Part shown: piece by piece, positions 27,416 to 36,184 of the stretch | How the letters are laid out: every line of letters begins with the position of its first letter | How positions within the stretch are numbered: the stretch's first letter is position 1 | Assembly: GCA_002285055.1 (NCBI GenBank) | Contig: NQYJ01000005.1 | Location: forward strand, 1 to 64,000 | Origin: Candidatus Izimoplasma sp. ZiA1 | GTDB lineage: Bacteria > Bacillota_I > Bacilli_A > Izemoplasmatales > Izemoplasmataceae | Direction of reading: 5' to 3' | DNA: 64,000 nucleotides | Made by a program: the position numbers and the translations under genes | Notes under the pieces: generated by a model | The model's input: the letters and a program-made list of their open reading frames with translations, nothing else | Told to the model about the DNA's origin: nothing | Databases searched by the model: none

Positions 27416-28148
27416 TAATATCTTAGAAGTTAACAATTTAAGTGTATCTTATGGAAACATAGTTGCACTTAGAAACGTCAGCATAAAAGTACCAAGAGGT
27501 AAAATAATCGCCGTCTTAGGAGCAAATGGTGGTGGGAAAACTACACTACTTAAAAAGATATCAGGTTTAATTGATGCAGTAGGCGGTGAAGTTATCTATG
27601 AAGGTAATGAAATCACCAAGTTACCAGCAGAAAAAATTACTAAACAAGGAATTATTCAATCACCTGAGGGAAGACAAATATTTGGTGACCTTAGCGTTGA
27701 AGAAAACTTAAAAATTGGTGCGTTTACAATTACAAAAGATAAAGAAAAACATCAATCAAGAAAAACAGTATTAAAGAACAACTTAGAACGAGTATATAAA
27801 TATTTTCCAGTTTTAAAAGAAAGAAAATCACAAATTGCTAAGACATTAAGTGGAGGTGAGCAACAAATGCTCGCTATATCAAGAGCTTTGATGGGGACAC
27901 CAAAATTATTAATACTAGATGAGCCATCACTTGGTTTAGCACCACTTATTGTAAGAGATATATTTAGCATAGTTAAAGAATTAAATAAAGAAGGTACAAC
28001 TGTTTTAATCATTGAACAAAATGCTCTTCAGACATTAAAAATTAGTGATTATGCATATGTACTACAAGTTGGTGAAGTAATTATGGAAGGAAACAGTAAA
28101 GAATTGCTTCAAGATCAACAGTTAGTTGAAAGTTACTTAGGTAAGTAA
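27408..28148 (+). CDS. livF: Liv-type ABC transporter ATPase LivF
   Basis: A 246-residue ATPase with Walker A GANGGGKTT, the LivF mark SPEGRQIFGDLSVEENL, signature LSGGEQQMLAISRALM and Walker B LLILDEPSLGLAP. Three in-frame ATG codons (27402, 27405, 27408) follow GGAGG at 27395-27399. I prefer 27408 for spacing, which overlaps livG by eight bases. It completes the ATPase pair. Confidence 0.93.
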   Translation: MNNNILEVNNLSVSYGNIVALRNVSIKVPRGKIIAVLGANGGGKTTLLKKISGLIDAVGGEVIYEGNEITKLPAEKITKQGIIQSPEGRQIFGDLSVEENLKIGAFTITKDKEKHQSRKTVLKNNLERVYKYFPVLKERKSQIAKTLSGGEQQMLAISRALMGTPKLLILDEPSLGLAPLIVRDIFSIVKELNKEGTTVLIIEQNALQTLKISDYAYVLQVGEVIMEGNSKELLQDQQLVESYLGK

Positions 28149-28193
28149 CGAACAAATTAAGGAATTAAGAATTAAAAATATAAGGAGGATTTT

Positions 28194-29435
28194 ATGAAAA
28201 AAATCGGAGTATTATTATTAGTATTAGTTGGAGTTTTAGCACTAAGTGCATGTAAAAAAGAAGAAGCAGCACAAGGTGTAACTGATACAGTTGTAACTGT
28301 TGGTAACAGTGCAGCTACATCAGGGGCATTAGCTCCTGTAGGTGTACCGTTTAACCAAGGTATTCAATCATATTTTGATATGGTTAATGCTAATGGTGGT
28401 GTTGCAGGAAGAACAATCAATTTTGTGACTTATGATGATCAATTTACTGCAGCTACAGGTTTAACTTACGCAGAAAAATTAGTTGAAGATGATAAAGTAT
28501 TCGCATTTGTAGGGCATTTTGGAACTCCTACAGTAGGATTTACTTTAGATTACTTAAAAGACACAGGAATTCCTCAAGTTTATTATGCAACAGGAATTAG
28601 TGCGTTATTTAATGAAAATGCTACAGGATCAGATCGTTCATCTTTCCCTGTACAACCTATCTATGATGCTGAAGGTCAAGTTATGGTTGCACGTGCTGTT
28701 GGTTCATTCAGCGCAGCTAAAATTGGTGTAATTTACACTAATGATGACGCTGGTAAAGGAATCTTAAACGGTGTTGAAATTCAAGCAGCATTAGAAGGTG
28801 TTACTTTAGTTAAAAAACAAGTAGCTCCAGATGCAGTGGACATGAGTGCAGCAGCTATCGATATTCTTGATGCTGATGTTGATTTCGTAATCATCGCAGC
28901 AAATCAAACTCCTGCAGAAGTTGCAATTAAAGCTTTAAGTGCAGCAGGAAGTACTACTGATGCAATCGTATCTTATGTAAATGCAGCTCCTCAATTCGTA
29001 GAAAATATCTCTGCTGAATTAGCTAACTTTGATGTTTATGCTAGTGCTTGGTTAGATATTTATGAAGCTGATGGTGTTACATTAAGTGCAGGATACTTAG
29101 AATTCGCTACTCAAATATCTTTAACTGAACCTTTATATGCAGCTAATCCATATGCTATGGCAGGTTGGATTGCAGCAGCATTCTTCGTTCAAGGTTTAGA
29201 AAGAGTTGGAGAAGACGTATTAAACTGGGATAACTACATTGATGCAATGGAAGAATCACCTGTTCAAAACCCACTTGGTGGAACAGTTGACTATGCAGAT
29301 GGTAGACGTGCTGGTACACAATCTATGTCATTATTAAAAGCAACAATTACACCTGCTTCAGGTGAAACTCCAGTGGCTTATTCATTTGCACCACTTGAAC
29401 CACTAGAAACAATCGAAGAGATTTTAGGAAACTAA
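28194..29435 (+). CDS. livK: Liv-type ABC transporter substrate-binding lipoprotein
   Basis: A 413-residue receptor of the Peripla_BP_6 (LivJ/K) fold. The signal peptide ends in ALSACKK (lipobox cysteine near residue 20). Family blocks include TSGALAPVGVPFNQGIQSYF and INFVTYDDQFTAATGLTYA. It captures the ligand outside the cell for LivHMGF. The binding pocket does not let me name the ligand. Its ATG follows AAGGAGG, 45 bases after livF. Confidence 0.92.
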   Translation: MKKIGVLLLVLVGVLALSACKKEEAAQGVTDTVVTVGNSAATSGALAPVGVPFNQGIQSYFDMVNANGGVAGRTINFVTYDDQFTAATGLTYAEKLVEDDKVFAFVGHFGTPTVGFTLDYLKDTGIPQVYYATGISALFNENATGSDRSSFPVQPIYDAEGQVMVARAVGSFSAAKIGVIYTNDDAGKGILNGVEIQAALEGVTLVKKQVAPDAVDMSAAAIDILDADVDFVIIAANQTPAEVAIKALSAAGSTTDAIVSYVNAAPQFVENISAELANFDVYASAWLDIYEADGVTLSAGYLEFATQISLTEPLYAANPYAMAGWIAAAFFVQGLERVGEDVLNWDNYIDAMEESPVQNPLGGTVDYADGRRAGTQSMSLLKATITPASGETPVAYSFAPLEPLETIEEILGN

Positions 29436-29462
29436 TTAAAGATTTGGTATAATATAGGTACA

Positions 29463-29492
29463 TATAGGATGATACTATTCATCCTATATGCC
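29463..29492 (+). repeat. Strong intercistronic hairpin
   Basis: ATATAGGATG and CATCCTATAT arms enclose a short loop, with no T-run after it. A TATAAT at 29448-29453 lies just before. It may protect the binding-protein message or mark an internal start, so the next gene may be expressed differently. Confidence 0.6.
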
Positions 29493-29514
29493 TATTTATC
29501 AAGGAGGGCATAAA

Positions 29515-30813
29515 ATGGCAAAAACGATAACAGTTACAGATGCTTTACAACTTATAAAAGATAACGACTACATAGTTGCTGGTATGGCAGCTAGTGAAGG
29601 AAGAGATTTTTTCACAAGAATCCATGAGCTACATGGAAAAGTTAAAAATATTACGATAGATAATTGTTTACCGCTATATCGTTACGAATGTATGAATAAT
29701 GAGTTATATAAAGATACATTTACGATTAATAGCTGGTTCTTTTCAAACGATTTAAGAAAAGCTTTTAATAACGGGAATATTTCATATATTCCAAATAATT
29801 TAAATTTAGCTGGTGTTAGAAGACTAGCTCATAAAAAACCAAATGTATATGTTGGTAATGCAACACCACCAGATAAACATGGGTTTGTTTCTTTATCATT
29901 ATCAAATGTTTATGAAAAAAGAATGATTGAAGAAGCAGATATTGTAATTTTAGAAATTAATCCCAAATTTCCAAGAACATTTGGAGATTTAGAGGTCCAT
30001 AAAAATGATATAGATTACTTTATAGATGTTGATTACGACGTACCAGTTCTACCAGATATTGAGCCTAATGAAAAAGATAAAAAGATTGGGTCATATATCG
30101 CAGATTTAATTCAAGATGGTGATAACATTCAACTAGGTATAGGTGGTATTCCTAATGCAGTTGCGGATATGTTACATGATAAAAAAGACTTAGGAGTTCA
30201 CACTGAAATGTTAACTACTGGGTTCATGAAACTTTATCAAAGTGGAGCAATCACTAATAAAAGAAAATCGTTACACAAAGGTAAAATGGTCGCAGCTTTT
30301 GCGCTTGGGACTAAAGAACTTTATGATTTTCTAGATAATAATCCTGTTGTCCAAATATTAGATGGGCATTATGTTAATGATCCATACACAGTTGGATTAA
30401 ATGATAATCAAGTATCTATAAACACAACAATTGAAGTTGACTTAACAGGACAATGTTGTTCTGAATCAATTGGAACTAGACAGTTTAGTGGTACTGGTGG
30501 ACAAACTGATACTGCTACAGGAGCTCAAAGAGCCAAAAATGGTAGAAGTTTTATCACATTATACTCTACTGCTAAAGTATTAAATAAATTAACAAATGAA
30601 CGTGTAGAAATCTCAAAAATAGTTCCAACATTAAAACCTGGAGCTGCTGTAAGTTTAAGTCGTAATGAGGTTGATTATGTAGTTACTGAATATGGTGTAG
30701 TTAAACTTAAAGGAACAAGCATAAGAGAACGCGTGGAATTATTAATTAGTATAGCTCATCCTAAATTTAGAGATGAACTAACTAAAAAAGCTAAGGAAAT
30801 AGGTTATATCTAA
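29515..30813 (+). CDS. Acetyl-CoA hydrolase/transferase-family CoA-transferase (Cat1/4-hydroxybutyrate type)
   Basis: A 432-residue single-chain CoA-transferase, a family distinct from AtoDA. The CoA-binding block is QLGIGGIPNAVADML; the likely catalytic glutamate is in TTIEVDLTGQ, and GTGGQTDTATGA and TEYGVVKLKG are conserved. Relatives move CoA to acetate, butyrate, 4-hydroxybutyrate or similar acids. ATG 29515 follows AAGGAGGG; the earlier ATG at 29488 lies in the hairpin. It probably activates the acid released by the two following hydrolases. Confidence 0.9.
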   Translation: MAKTITVTDALQLIKDNDYIVAGMAASEGRDFFTRIHELHGKVKNITIDNCLPLYRYECMNNELYKDTFTINSWFFSNDLRKAFNNGNISYIPNNLNLAGVRRLAHKKPNVYVGNATPPDKHGFVSLSLSNVYEKRMIEEADIVILEINPKFPRTFGDLEVHKNDIDYFIDVDYDVPVLPDIEPNEKDKKIGSYIADLIQDGDNIQLGIGGIPNAVADMLHDKKDLGVHTEMLTTGFMKLYQSGAITNKRKSLHKGKMVAAFALGTKELYDFLDNNPVVQILDGHYVNDPYTVGLNDNQVSINTTIEVDLTGQCCSESIGTRQFSGTGGQTDTATGAQRAKNGRSFITLYSTAKVLNKLTNERVEISKIVPTLKPGAAVSLSRNEVDYVVTEYGVVKLKGTSIRERVELLISIAHPKFRDELTKKAKEIGYI

Positions 30814-31646
30814 TGGCCACTTTTAAATTTAAAGGTCTTGATATCTATTATCAAATAAATGGAGATATAACAGATAAAAATAAAAAAGTCATCATCATCC
30901 TAAACGGAATAATGATGAGTACAGCAAGCTGGGAACAGTTTGTAGAACCACTTAGTAAAAACACAGTTTTAATTAGATATGATATGCTTGATCAAGGACA
31001 GTCTTCAAGTCTTGATTTTGAATATACACAAGAGATCCAAGTTGAAGTATTAAAAGCTTTAACTGATCATCTTGCACTTAAAAAAGTTAATCTAGTTGCT
31101 ATTTCTTATGGAGCTAGCATCGCCTTACAGTTCGCAATAAAACACCAAGCATTAATTTCACAAATGGTCATCGCAAATGTCGTTGCCAAAACATCTCCTT
31201 GGCTAAAGGCAATTGGTGATGGATGGAATCAAGTCGCCAAAACTCGTGATGGGGAAGCATACTACAACATCACAATTCCATATATCTATTCACCACAATT
31301 CTACTCAAAAAAACTCGACTGGATGGAAAATAGAAAGAGGATTTTAATTCCTATTTTTAGCGATGCTAGATTTCTAAATAGAATGACAAGATTAACTAAT
31401 AGTGCAAGCACTCATGATACATTAAAAGATTTAAAAAATATTCAAACTAACACTTTAATTATTTCAAGTGAAGAGGATTATTTAACACCTGTTTTTGAAC
31501 AAAAAATTATTAATGACTTGTTGCCAAACTCTAATATTGTAATAATTCCAGAATGTGGTCATGCTAGTATGTATGAACACCCAGGTTTGTTTACATCATT
31601 AGTCCTTGGTCATATTAATAATACTAAAACAAAATATAATTTATAG
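30813..31646 (+). CDS. Alpha/beta hydrolase
   Basis: A 277-residue alpha/beta-hydrolase fold protein without a signal peptide, so cytoplasmic. The nucleophile elbow is AISYGAS (Ser98), with Ala rather than Gly at its first position. An acidic residue in SSEEDYLTP and His in PECGHASMYEHP complete the triad. Its ATG uses the last base of the CoA-transferase stop codon. Esterase or thioesterase activity on short acyl esters fits the context; the substrate is unknown. Confidence 0.85.
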   Translation: MATFKFKGLDIYYQINGDITDKNKKVIIILNGIMMSTASWEQFVEPLSKNTVLIRYDMLDQGQSSSLDFEYTQEIQVEVLKALTDHLALKKVNLVAISYGASIALQFAIKHQALISQMVIANVVAKTSPWLKAIGDGWNQVAKTRDGEAYYNITIPYIYSPQFYSKKLDWMENRKRILIPIFSDARFLNRMTRLTNSASTHDTLKDLKNIQTNTLIISSEEDYLTPVFEQKIINDLLPNSNIVIIPECGHASMYEHPGLFTSLVLGHINNTKTKYNL

Positions 31647-31655
31647 GAGGTAAAA

Positions 31656-32537
31656 ATGAATAAACTAAGAATTGATCTCCATAATGGAGAAACATACTAT
31701 TATTTACATGAAGGTCAAGGCAAAGAAACATTATTACTTGTTCACGGAAATATGAGTAGTAGTATTCATTTTAAACCACTAATTGAAAGATTAAGTGATA
31801 AATATAATCTTTTAGTTCCTGATTTACGTGGATTTGGTGACTCAAGTTACTATAAAGGTATTGAATCACTAGAAGACTTAAGTAATGACTTAAAGCTACT
31901 AATTGATCAACTAGATATAAAAAAAGTTAGTATAGCTGGATGGAGTACTGGGGGAGCTATTGCCCTAAAATTTGCAGCTAAGTATAAAGAAAATACGAAT
32001 AAAGTTATTCTGATTGAATCATGTAGTTATCGTGGTTATCCAATTTATAAAAAAGATGCAACAGGTGCACCTTTAATTGGTGAAGTTTATTTAGATAAAG
32101 CAGAGTTAGCACTAGACCCTATTCAAGTATTACCAATGGTAAATGCTTTTAAAAACAAAGATTTAGTAATGACTAAATTTGTATGGGATGCAGCAATTTA
32201 CACAGTAAATAAACCTAATATAGAAGATGACCAGTTATATTTAAGTGAAACAGTAAAACAACGTAATTTAGTTGATATTGATTGGTGTTTAACTACCTTC
32301 AATATGTCCAATTTCTCTAATGGAGTAACTACTGGTGATAATTCAATTATGGATGTTGACCAAGAAGTTTTATCAATCTGGAGTGAAAAAGATGCAGTTG
32401 TCTTAGAATATATGGTTGATGAAACAATAGAAGCTCTAAAAAACGCTACTAAGGTTGTGCTAGCAAACTCAGGACATTCTCCACTCGTGGATCAACCTGA
32501 TAAACTAGCCGACTTAATAGATAAATTTTTGAAGTGA
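31656..32537 (+). CDS. Alpha/beta hydrolase
   Basis: A 293-residue alpha/beta hydrolase with the oxyanion motif LVHGNMSSS, nucleophile elbow AGWSTGG (Ser97), acid in WSEKDAVV and His in NSGHSPLVDQP. It is only distantly similar to its neighbour, so the two probably cut different esters or lengths. It is the last gene of the island, ends at TGA, and is followed by a bidirectional terminator. Confidence 0.86.
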   Translation: MNKLRIDLHNGETYYYLHEGQGKETLLLVHGNMSSSIHFKPLIERLSDKYNLLVPDLRGFGDSSYYKGIESLEDLSNDLKLLIDQLDIKKVSIAGWSTGGAIALKFAAKYKENTNKVILIESCSYRGYPIYKKDATGAPLIGEVYLDKAELALDPIQVLPMVNAFKNKDLVMTKFVWDAAIYTVNKPNIEDDQLYLSETVKQRNLVDIDWCLTTFNMSNFSNGVTTGDNSIMDVDQEVLSIWSEKDAVVLEYMVDETIEALKNATKVVLANSGHSPLVDQPDKLADLIDKFLK

Positions 32538-32579
32538 ATCCTTCCACACTCTCTTATACAATCAAGAGAAACCAAAAAA

Positions 32580-32612
32580 AACAATGATTAGCAAAGAATC
32601 ATTGTTTTTTTG
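32580..32612. terminator. Bidirectional terminator
   Basis: ACAATGATT and AATCATTGT arms are flanked by A- and T-runs; the stop codon of the minus-strand gene is inside. Confidence 0.9.
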
Positions 32613-33708
32613 TGTAAATAACTAAGGGTACTTCCATTTCATCTTTAAGTAAACCAGCGTGATGTGATTTATATGTTTTATGATCATTTAACTTAAACAT
32701 GTATTTATCAATGGCTAACGCCATATAATCTCCTAAGAATGAATCTAAGTAGGGATGTTTTTTACCAATCCCGATTAAGCCGCTTTCTTTAAACTCACTT
32801 TTTGTGAACAATTGGTATTTGCCACTAAAATGTTTGTTAAATGCATCTTTAAATTCGCCCTCTAATCCATTTTTAATATCAAAAGCAGTAGCTCTTGGTT
32901 CGATTGATGGCAATCGTTTTAAGGTTGATGTGATGTCCTTAAAATCCATTAAGTTTATTTCTTCTACATCCGTTAAACCGTGATCTGCGATAACGACAAC
33001 TACAGTATCATCATCTAATGATTTAGCATAGTTAGTTAAGCTGTTATTAAGTGACCTTAACATATTTTTAGTTTGTTCACTTTTTATTCCTTGGACATGT
33101 TCAGTTAAATCTGGTTCAACCCAATAAACATAACTAAATGATGTCTCATTTTTATCAGTAATTGTTTTTAAATGAACTAACTGTTCATCAAAGGTTTCAA
33201 ACCCTTCTTCAATAAATGATGGGAATATTTTATTGATACTCATCTCCGGATTTATTTCTTTTAATAAATCAAAAATGTCTGGTTGTTTTAGGTATTGCTC
33301 AGTTAAATCATTTGGCACAATTTTTTTATCATTATAAAAATCTCTATTCATGAAAACAATATTATGAATGTCCTCTTGTTCAAAATATTGAACCCATCCG
33401 ACATAACCTGTTTCATAGGGTACTTTAGCTCTTAAAACAGAGTTAGTGGCTGCGACAGTAGTTGGTGGGAACACAGATGTAATTGTTTTAAACATATTCT
33501 TTTTAAGGAAATCATTGTCTTGTAAGTGATGATTAATAATATTAGCTCCCATTCCATCTAATAATATTAAAACAACTTTTTTATGGTTCAAAAGAATTGT
33601 ATCTAATTCTTTTATTGTACTGTGATAATTTTTAACATTAAATCGTTTTAAAATAGAATTACTAACATTAACTATTGAATCATTATAATTAGGTTTTAAG
33701 ATACTCAT
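32599..33708 (-). CDS. Alkaline-phosphatase-superfamily nucleotide pyrophosphatase/phosphodiesterase-like protein
   Basis: About 369 residues with the metal sites of the superfamily. VLILLDGMGANII carries the first Asp, SVFPPTTVAATNSV the threonine nucleophile and VVVIADHGLTDVEE and KSHHAGLL the remaining metal ligands. There is no signal peptide or membrane segment, so it is probably cytoplasmic. The natural phosphodiester is unknown. ATG 33708 is chosen because AAGGGTG lies just before it; the upstream GTG at 33717 overlaps that site. Confidence 0.85.
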   Translation of the reverse strand: MSILKPNYNDSIVNVSNSILKRFNVKNYHSTIKELDTILLNHKKVVLILLDGMGANIINHHLQDNDFLKKNMFKTITSVFPPTTVAATNSVLRAKVPYETGYVGWVQYFEQEDIHNIVFMNRDFYNDKKIVPNDLTEQYLKQPDIFDLLKEINPEMSINKIFPSFIEEGFETFDEQLVHLKTITDKNETSFSYVYWVEPDLTEHVQGIKSEQTKNMLRSLNNSLTNYAKSLDDDTVVVVIADHGLTDVEEINLMDFKDITSTLKRLPSIEPRATAFDIKNGLEGEFKDAFNKHFSGKYQLFTKSEFKESGLIGIGKKHPYLDSFLGDYMALAIDKYMFKLNDHKTYKSHHAGLLKDEMEVPLVIYTKKQ

Positions 33709-33796
33709 TTTTAACACCCTTTCTTAACAGTCCATTATATCATAAAATGTGTAATGATAATCGCAGATACTAATTAAATTAATATAACCATATTAT

Positions 33797-33825
33797 TTGT
33801 AATAATTTTAAACTTTGCATATAAT
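33797..33825 (+). promoter_or_regulatory. Promoter of the second amino-acid transporter operon
   Basis: TTGTAA (33797-33802) and TATAAT (33820-33825) have a 17-base spacer. No riboswitch follows; the leader is short. Confidence 0.65.
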
Positions 33826-33846
33826 TATTTTATAAGGAGTGATATT

Positions 33847-34644
33847 ATGAAAAAAATATTCGTATTATTTACCGCTTTAGTTTTAGTATTCACTTTATCA
33901 GCATGTAATAAAGATGAAGGAAAGTTAAGAGTAGGTATGGATTTAAGATGGCCACCATTTGAAACAATTAAAACCGATGGAACACCTAGTGGTATAAGTG
34001 TTGATGTTGCTTATGCGCTTGGAGAATATTTAGGCAGAGAAGTCGAAATTGTTAATTTAGAATTTGCTGGTTTAATTACGGCGTTAAACACAGAGGATAT
34101 AGATATCGTAATCGCTTCAATGAGTATTACTGATGAAAGAAAATTGAGTATTGATTTTACAGATCCATATTTTTATTTTCCATTATTAACTGTAGTGCAT
34201 AAAGATACAGGAATCACAACTCTAGAAGATTTATTAGCAACACCTGACTTAGTTTGGGTTGGACCTAAATCTTTTGTAAGTTTAACGATTCCTCTAGAAC
34301 TAGCAACTGACCCAATAATTATGCAAAAACAAAACGCTAGTGCTGCATTATTTGAGCTAACTAGTGGAAATGCTGATGCCTTTATAATTAGTGCATCAAG
34401 CGCAGTAGGATATCATAATGATAATCCAACAATAACTAACCTAATATGGGATCCAATTATGTATTCTCCTATTGGAATGGGTGTTAAAAAAGGTAACGAT
34501 GAATTACTAGAAAAAGCTAATGAATTTATTAACGGACTTGAAGAAAACGGTATATATGATGAACTACGATTAAAATATGATAGTGTTATAGCAGTTGAAT
34601 TACCAGGACAAGGTTTAGATTTTTACTTAAAAGATGAAGAATAA
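33847..34644 (+). CDS. Amino-acid ABC transporter substrate-binding lipoprotein
   Basis: A 265-residue SBP_bac_3 receptor with signal peptide and lipobox LSACNK. The mature part shows MDLRWPPFETIKTDG, GISVDVAYALGEYLG and ASMSITDERKLSIDFTDPYF, as in polar amino-acid receptors. It differs clearly from the lysine receptor at 4567 and has no riboswitch, so the ligand is open. The end overlaps the permease gene by eleven bases. Confidence 0.91.
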   Translation: MKKIFVLFTALVLVFTLSACNKDEGKLRVGMDLRWPPFETIKTDGTPSGISVDVAYALGEYLGREVEIVNLEFAGLITALNTEDIDIVIASMSITDERKLSIDFTDPYFYFPLLTVVHKDTGITTLEDLLATPDLVWVGPKSFVSLTIPLELATDPIIMQKQNASAALFELTSGNADAFIISASSAVGYHNDNPTITNLIWDPIMYSPIGMGVKKGNDELLEKANEFINGLEENGIYDELRLKYDSVIAVELPGQGLDFYLKDEE

Positions 34645-35404
34645 AATATTAAATTATCTAGCAGCCCTAAGCATTTATGGGCTGCTAGCATTATTAATCG
34701 TATATATGTATCCTTCAAGAGATAATTTTAACTTAGGTAATATTTTTAAGTATCATGAAATCATAATTAATGGTTTTTTTACAACGATTTTAGTAAGTGT
34801 ATTTGCGTTAATATTTAGTGTAGTATTTGGCTTTTTATTATACTTATTAACAACATCAAAAGTAATGTTTTTAAAAATCATGGGATCAATTTTTGATGAT
34901 ATAGTATTTGGTTCACCACTTGTAGTTTTTGTTGGGGTTATTTTTTACTTTATTGCAGTACCCCTAGGTATGAATAATCGATTAATCGCAGGGATTATTG
35001 CCCTATCATTATACATGGCACCTTACATGAAAAATTTGTTTGTTGGAGCTATGGAGTCAATCGATGATTTACAATACCAGGCAATGAAAGTTTTTGGATT
35101 TACAACATTCCAAAAATATCGTTATATTATTTTCCCGCAGCTCTTAAAAATTATGTTACCTCCACTTGTTGGTAACTTAACTTTTATTGTTAAGGGTAGT
35201 AGTTTGCTTTACTTTATTAGTGTTGATGAACTATATAGTACTATTGACACAGCTATGGCTAACACATACGCTGTTGTTGAGGGATATTTAACATTATTTG
35301 TTCTATACTTATTTATCACAATACCACTAATTAGAGCTACTAGATATATGGAAAGGAGAATAAGTAATGGAAATCAAAATCGAGAATCTGAACCACTCAT
35401 ATGA
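34634..35404 (+). CDS. Amino-acid ABC transporter permease
   Basis: A 256-residue membrane protein with the amino-acid permease pattern: FFTTILVSVFALIFSVVFG, then the EAA-like loop QYQAMKVFGFTTFQKYRYII and FPQLLKIMLPP. The DDIVFGSPLVVF block replaces the more common RGTPL motif. It overlaps the ATPase gene by 38 bases, an unusually long overlap, and its last dozen residues are encoded in that shared stretch. Confidence 0.9.
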   Translation: MKNKILNYLAALSIYGLLALLIVYMYPSRDNFNLGNIFKYHEIIINGFFTTILVSVFALIFSVVFGFLLYLLTTSKVMFLKIMGSIFDDIVFGSPLVVFVGVIFYFIAVPLGMNNRLIAGIIALSLYMAPYMKNLFVGAMESIDDLQYQAMKVFGFTTFQKYRYIIFPQLLKIMLPPLVGNLTFIVKGSSLLYFISVDELYSTIDTAMANTYAVVEGYLTLFVLYLFITIPLIRATRYMERRISNGNQNRESEPLI

Positions 35405-36089
35405 TGATAAGTTAATTCTAGATAATATAAATATTGAGTTAAAGGATAAAAATGCAGTTGCTTTAATTGGGCCAAGCGGAGCTGGTAAAAGTACATTGTT
35501 AAGATTACTTTCAAAGATTGAAAATCAAGATAGTGGTCAGATTTTTATTGATAAAGAGGATATCAGTTTGAAAAACAGTGAAGAGTACTATAAAGAGGTT
35601 GGTTTCGTCTTTCAAGCTCATACTTTATTTCCCCATCTAAATGTTCTAAAAAACATTACATTAATCCTTGAAAAAGTTCATAATGTATCCAAAGTAGATG
35701 CAAAGAAAATTGCTTTTAATCTACTTAAGAAGTTTGATTTGCACGAGCATGCTTCTAAACTTCCAAATCAATTAAGTGGGGGACAAAGTCAAAGAGTAAG
35801 TATTGTTAGAAGTTTATCAATTAACCCAAGGTTATTATTCTTAGATGAACCAACAAGTGCTCTAGATCCTGTCTTAACTCAAGAAGTATTAAATACTATC
35901 TTAAAACTTAAAGATGAACATATGAAGTTTATAATTGTAACTCATGAAATCTTGTTTGCTAAAAAGGCTGCAGATTATATTATCTTTATGGATCAAGGTA
36001 AAATTGTTGAACATGGAGATGTTAGTATATTAGATAATCCCCAAACAAATCAGTTAAAACAGTTCTTAAGTAATGTATTTGTATGGTAA
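35367..36089 (+). CDS. Amino-acid ABC transporter ATP-binding protein
   Basis: A 240-residue ATPase with Walker A GPSGAGKST, signature LSGGQSQRVSIVRSL, Walker B LLFLDEPTSALDP and VTHEILF switch. ATG follows GGAG inside the permease gene. It ends the operon at a strong terminator that includes its stop codon. Confidence 0.94.
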   Translation: MEIKIENLNHSYDDKLILDNINIELKDKNAVALIGPSGAGKSTLLRLLSKIENQDSGQIFIDKEDISLKNSEEYYKEVGFVFQAHTLFPHLNVLKNITLILEKVHNVSKVDAKKIAFNLLKKFDLHEHASKLPNQLSGGQSQRVSIVRSLSINPRLLFLDEPTSALDPVLTQEVLNTILKLKDEHMKFIIVTHEILFAKKAADYIIFMDQGKIVEHGDVSILDNPQTNQLKQFLSNVFVW

Positions 36090-36112
36090 GAAGCTTGCTT
36101 CTTACCTTTTTT
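36085..36112 (+). terminator. Terminator of the second amino-acid transporter operon
   Basis: GGTAAGAAGC and GCTTCTTACC arms with a two-base centre are followed by six T's. Confidence 0.92.
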
Positions 36113-36124
36113 AGTTTAAATTAG

Positions 36125-36153
36125 TTGTTGTTTATTTTATATGTTGATATAAT
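36125..36153 (+). promoter_or_regulatory. Promoter of the MFS gene
   Basis: TTGTTG (36125-36130) and TATAAT (36148-36153), 17-base spacer. Confidence 0.65.
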
Positions 36154-36184
36154 GTATAAGAATTTAAAGAAAAGGATGATCAAT

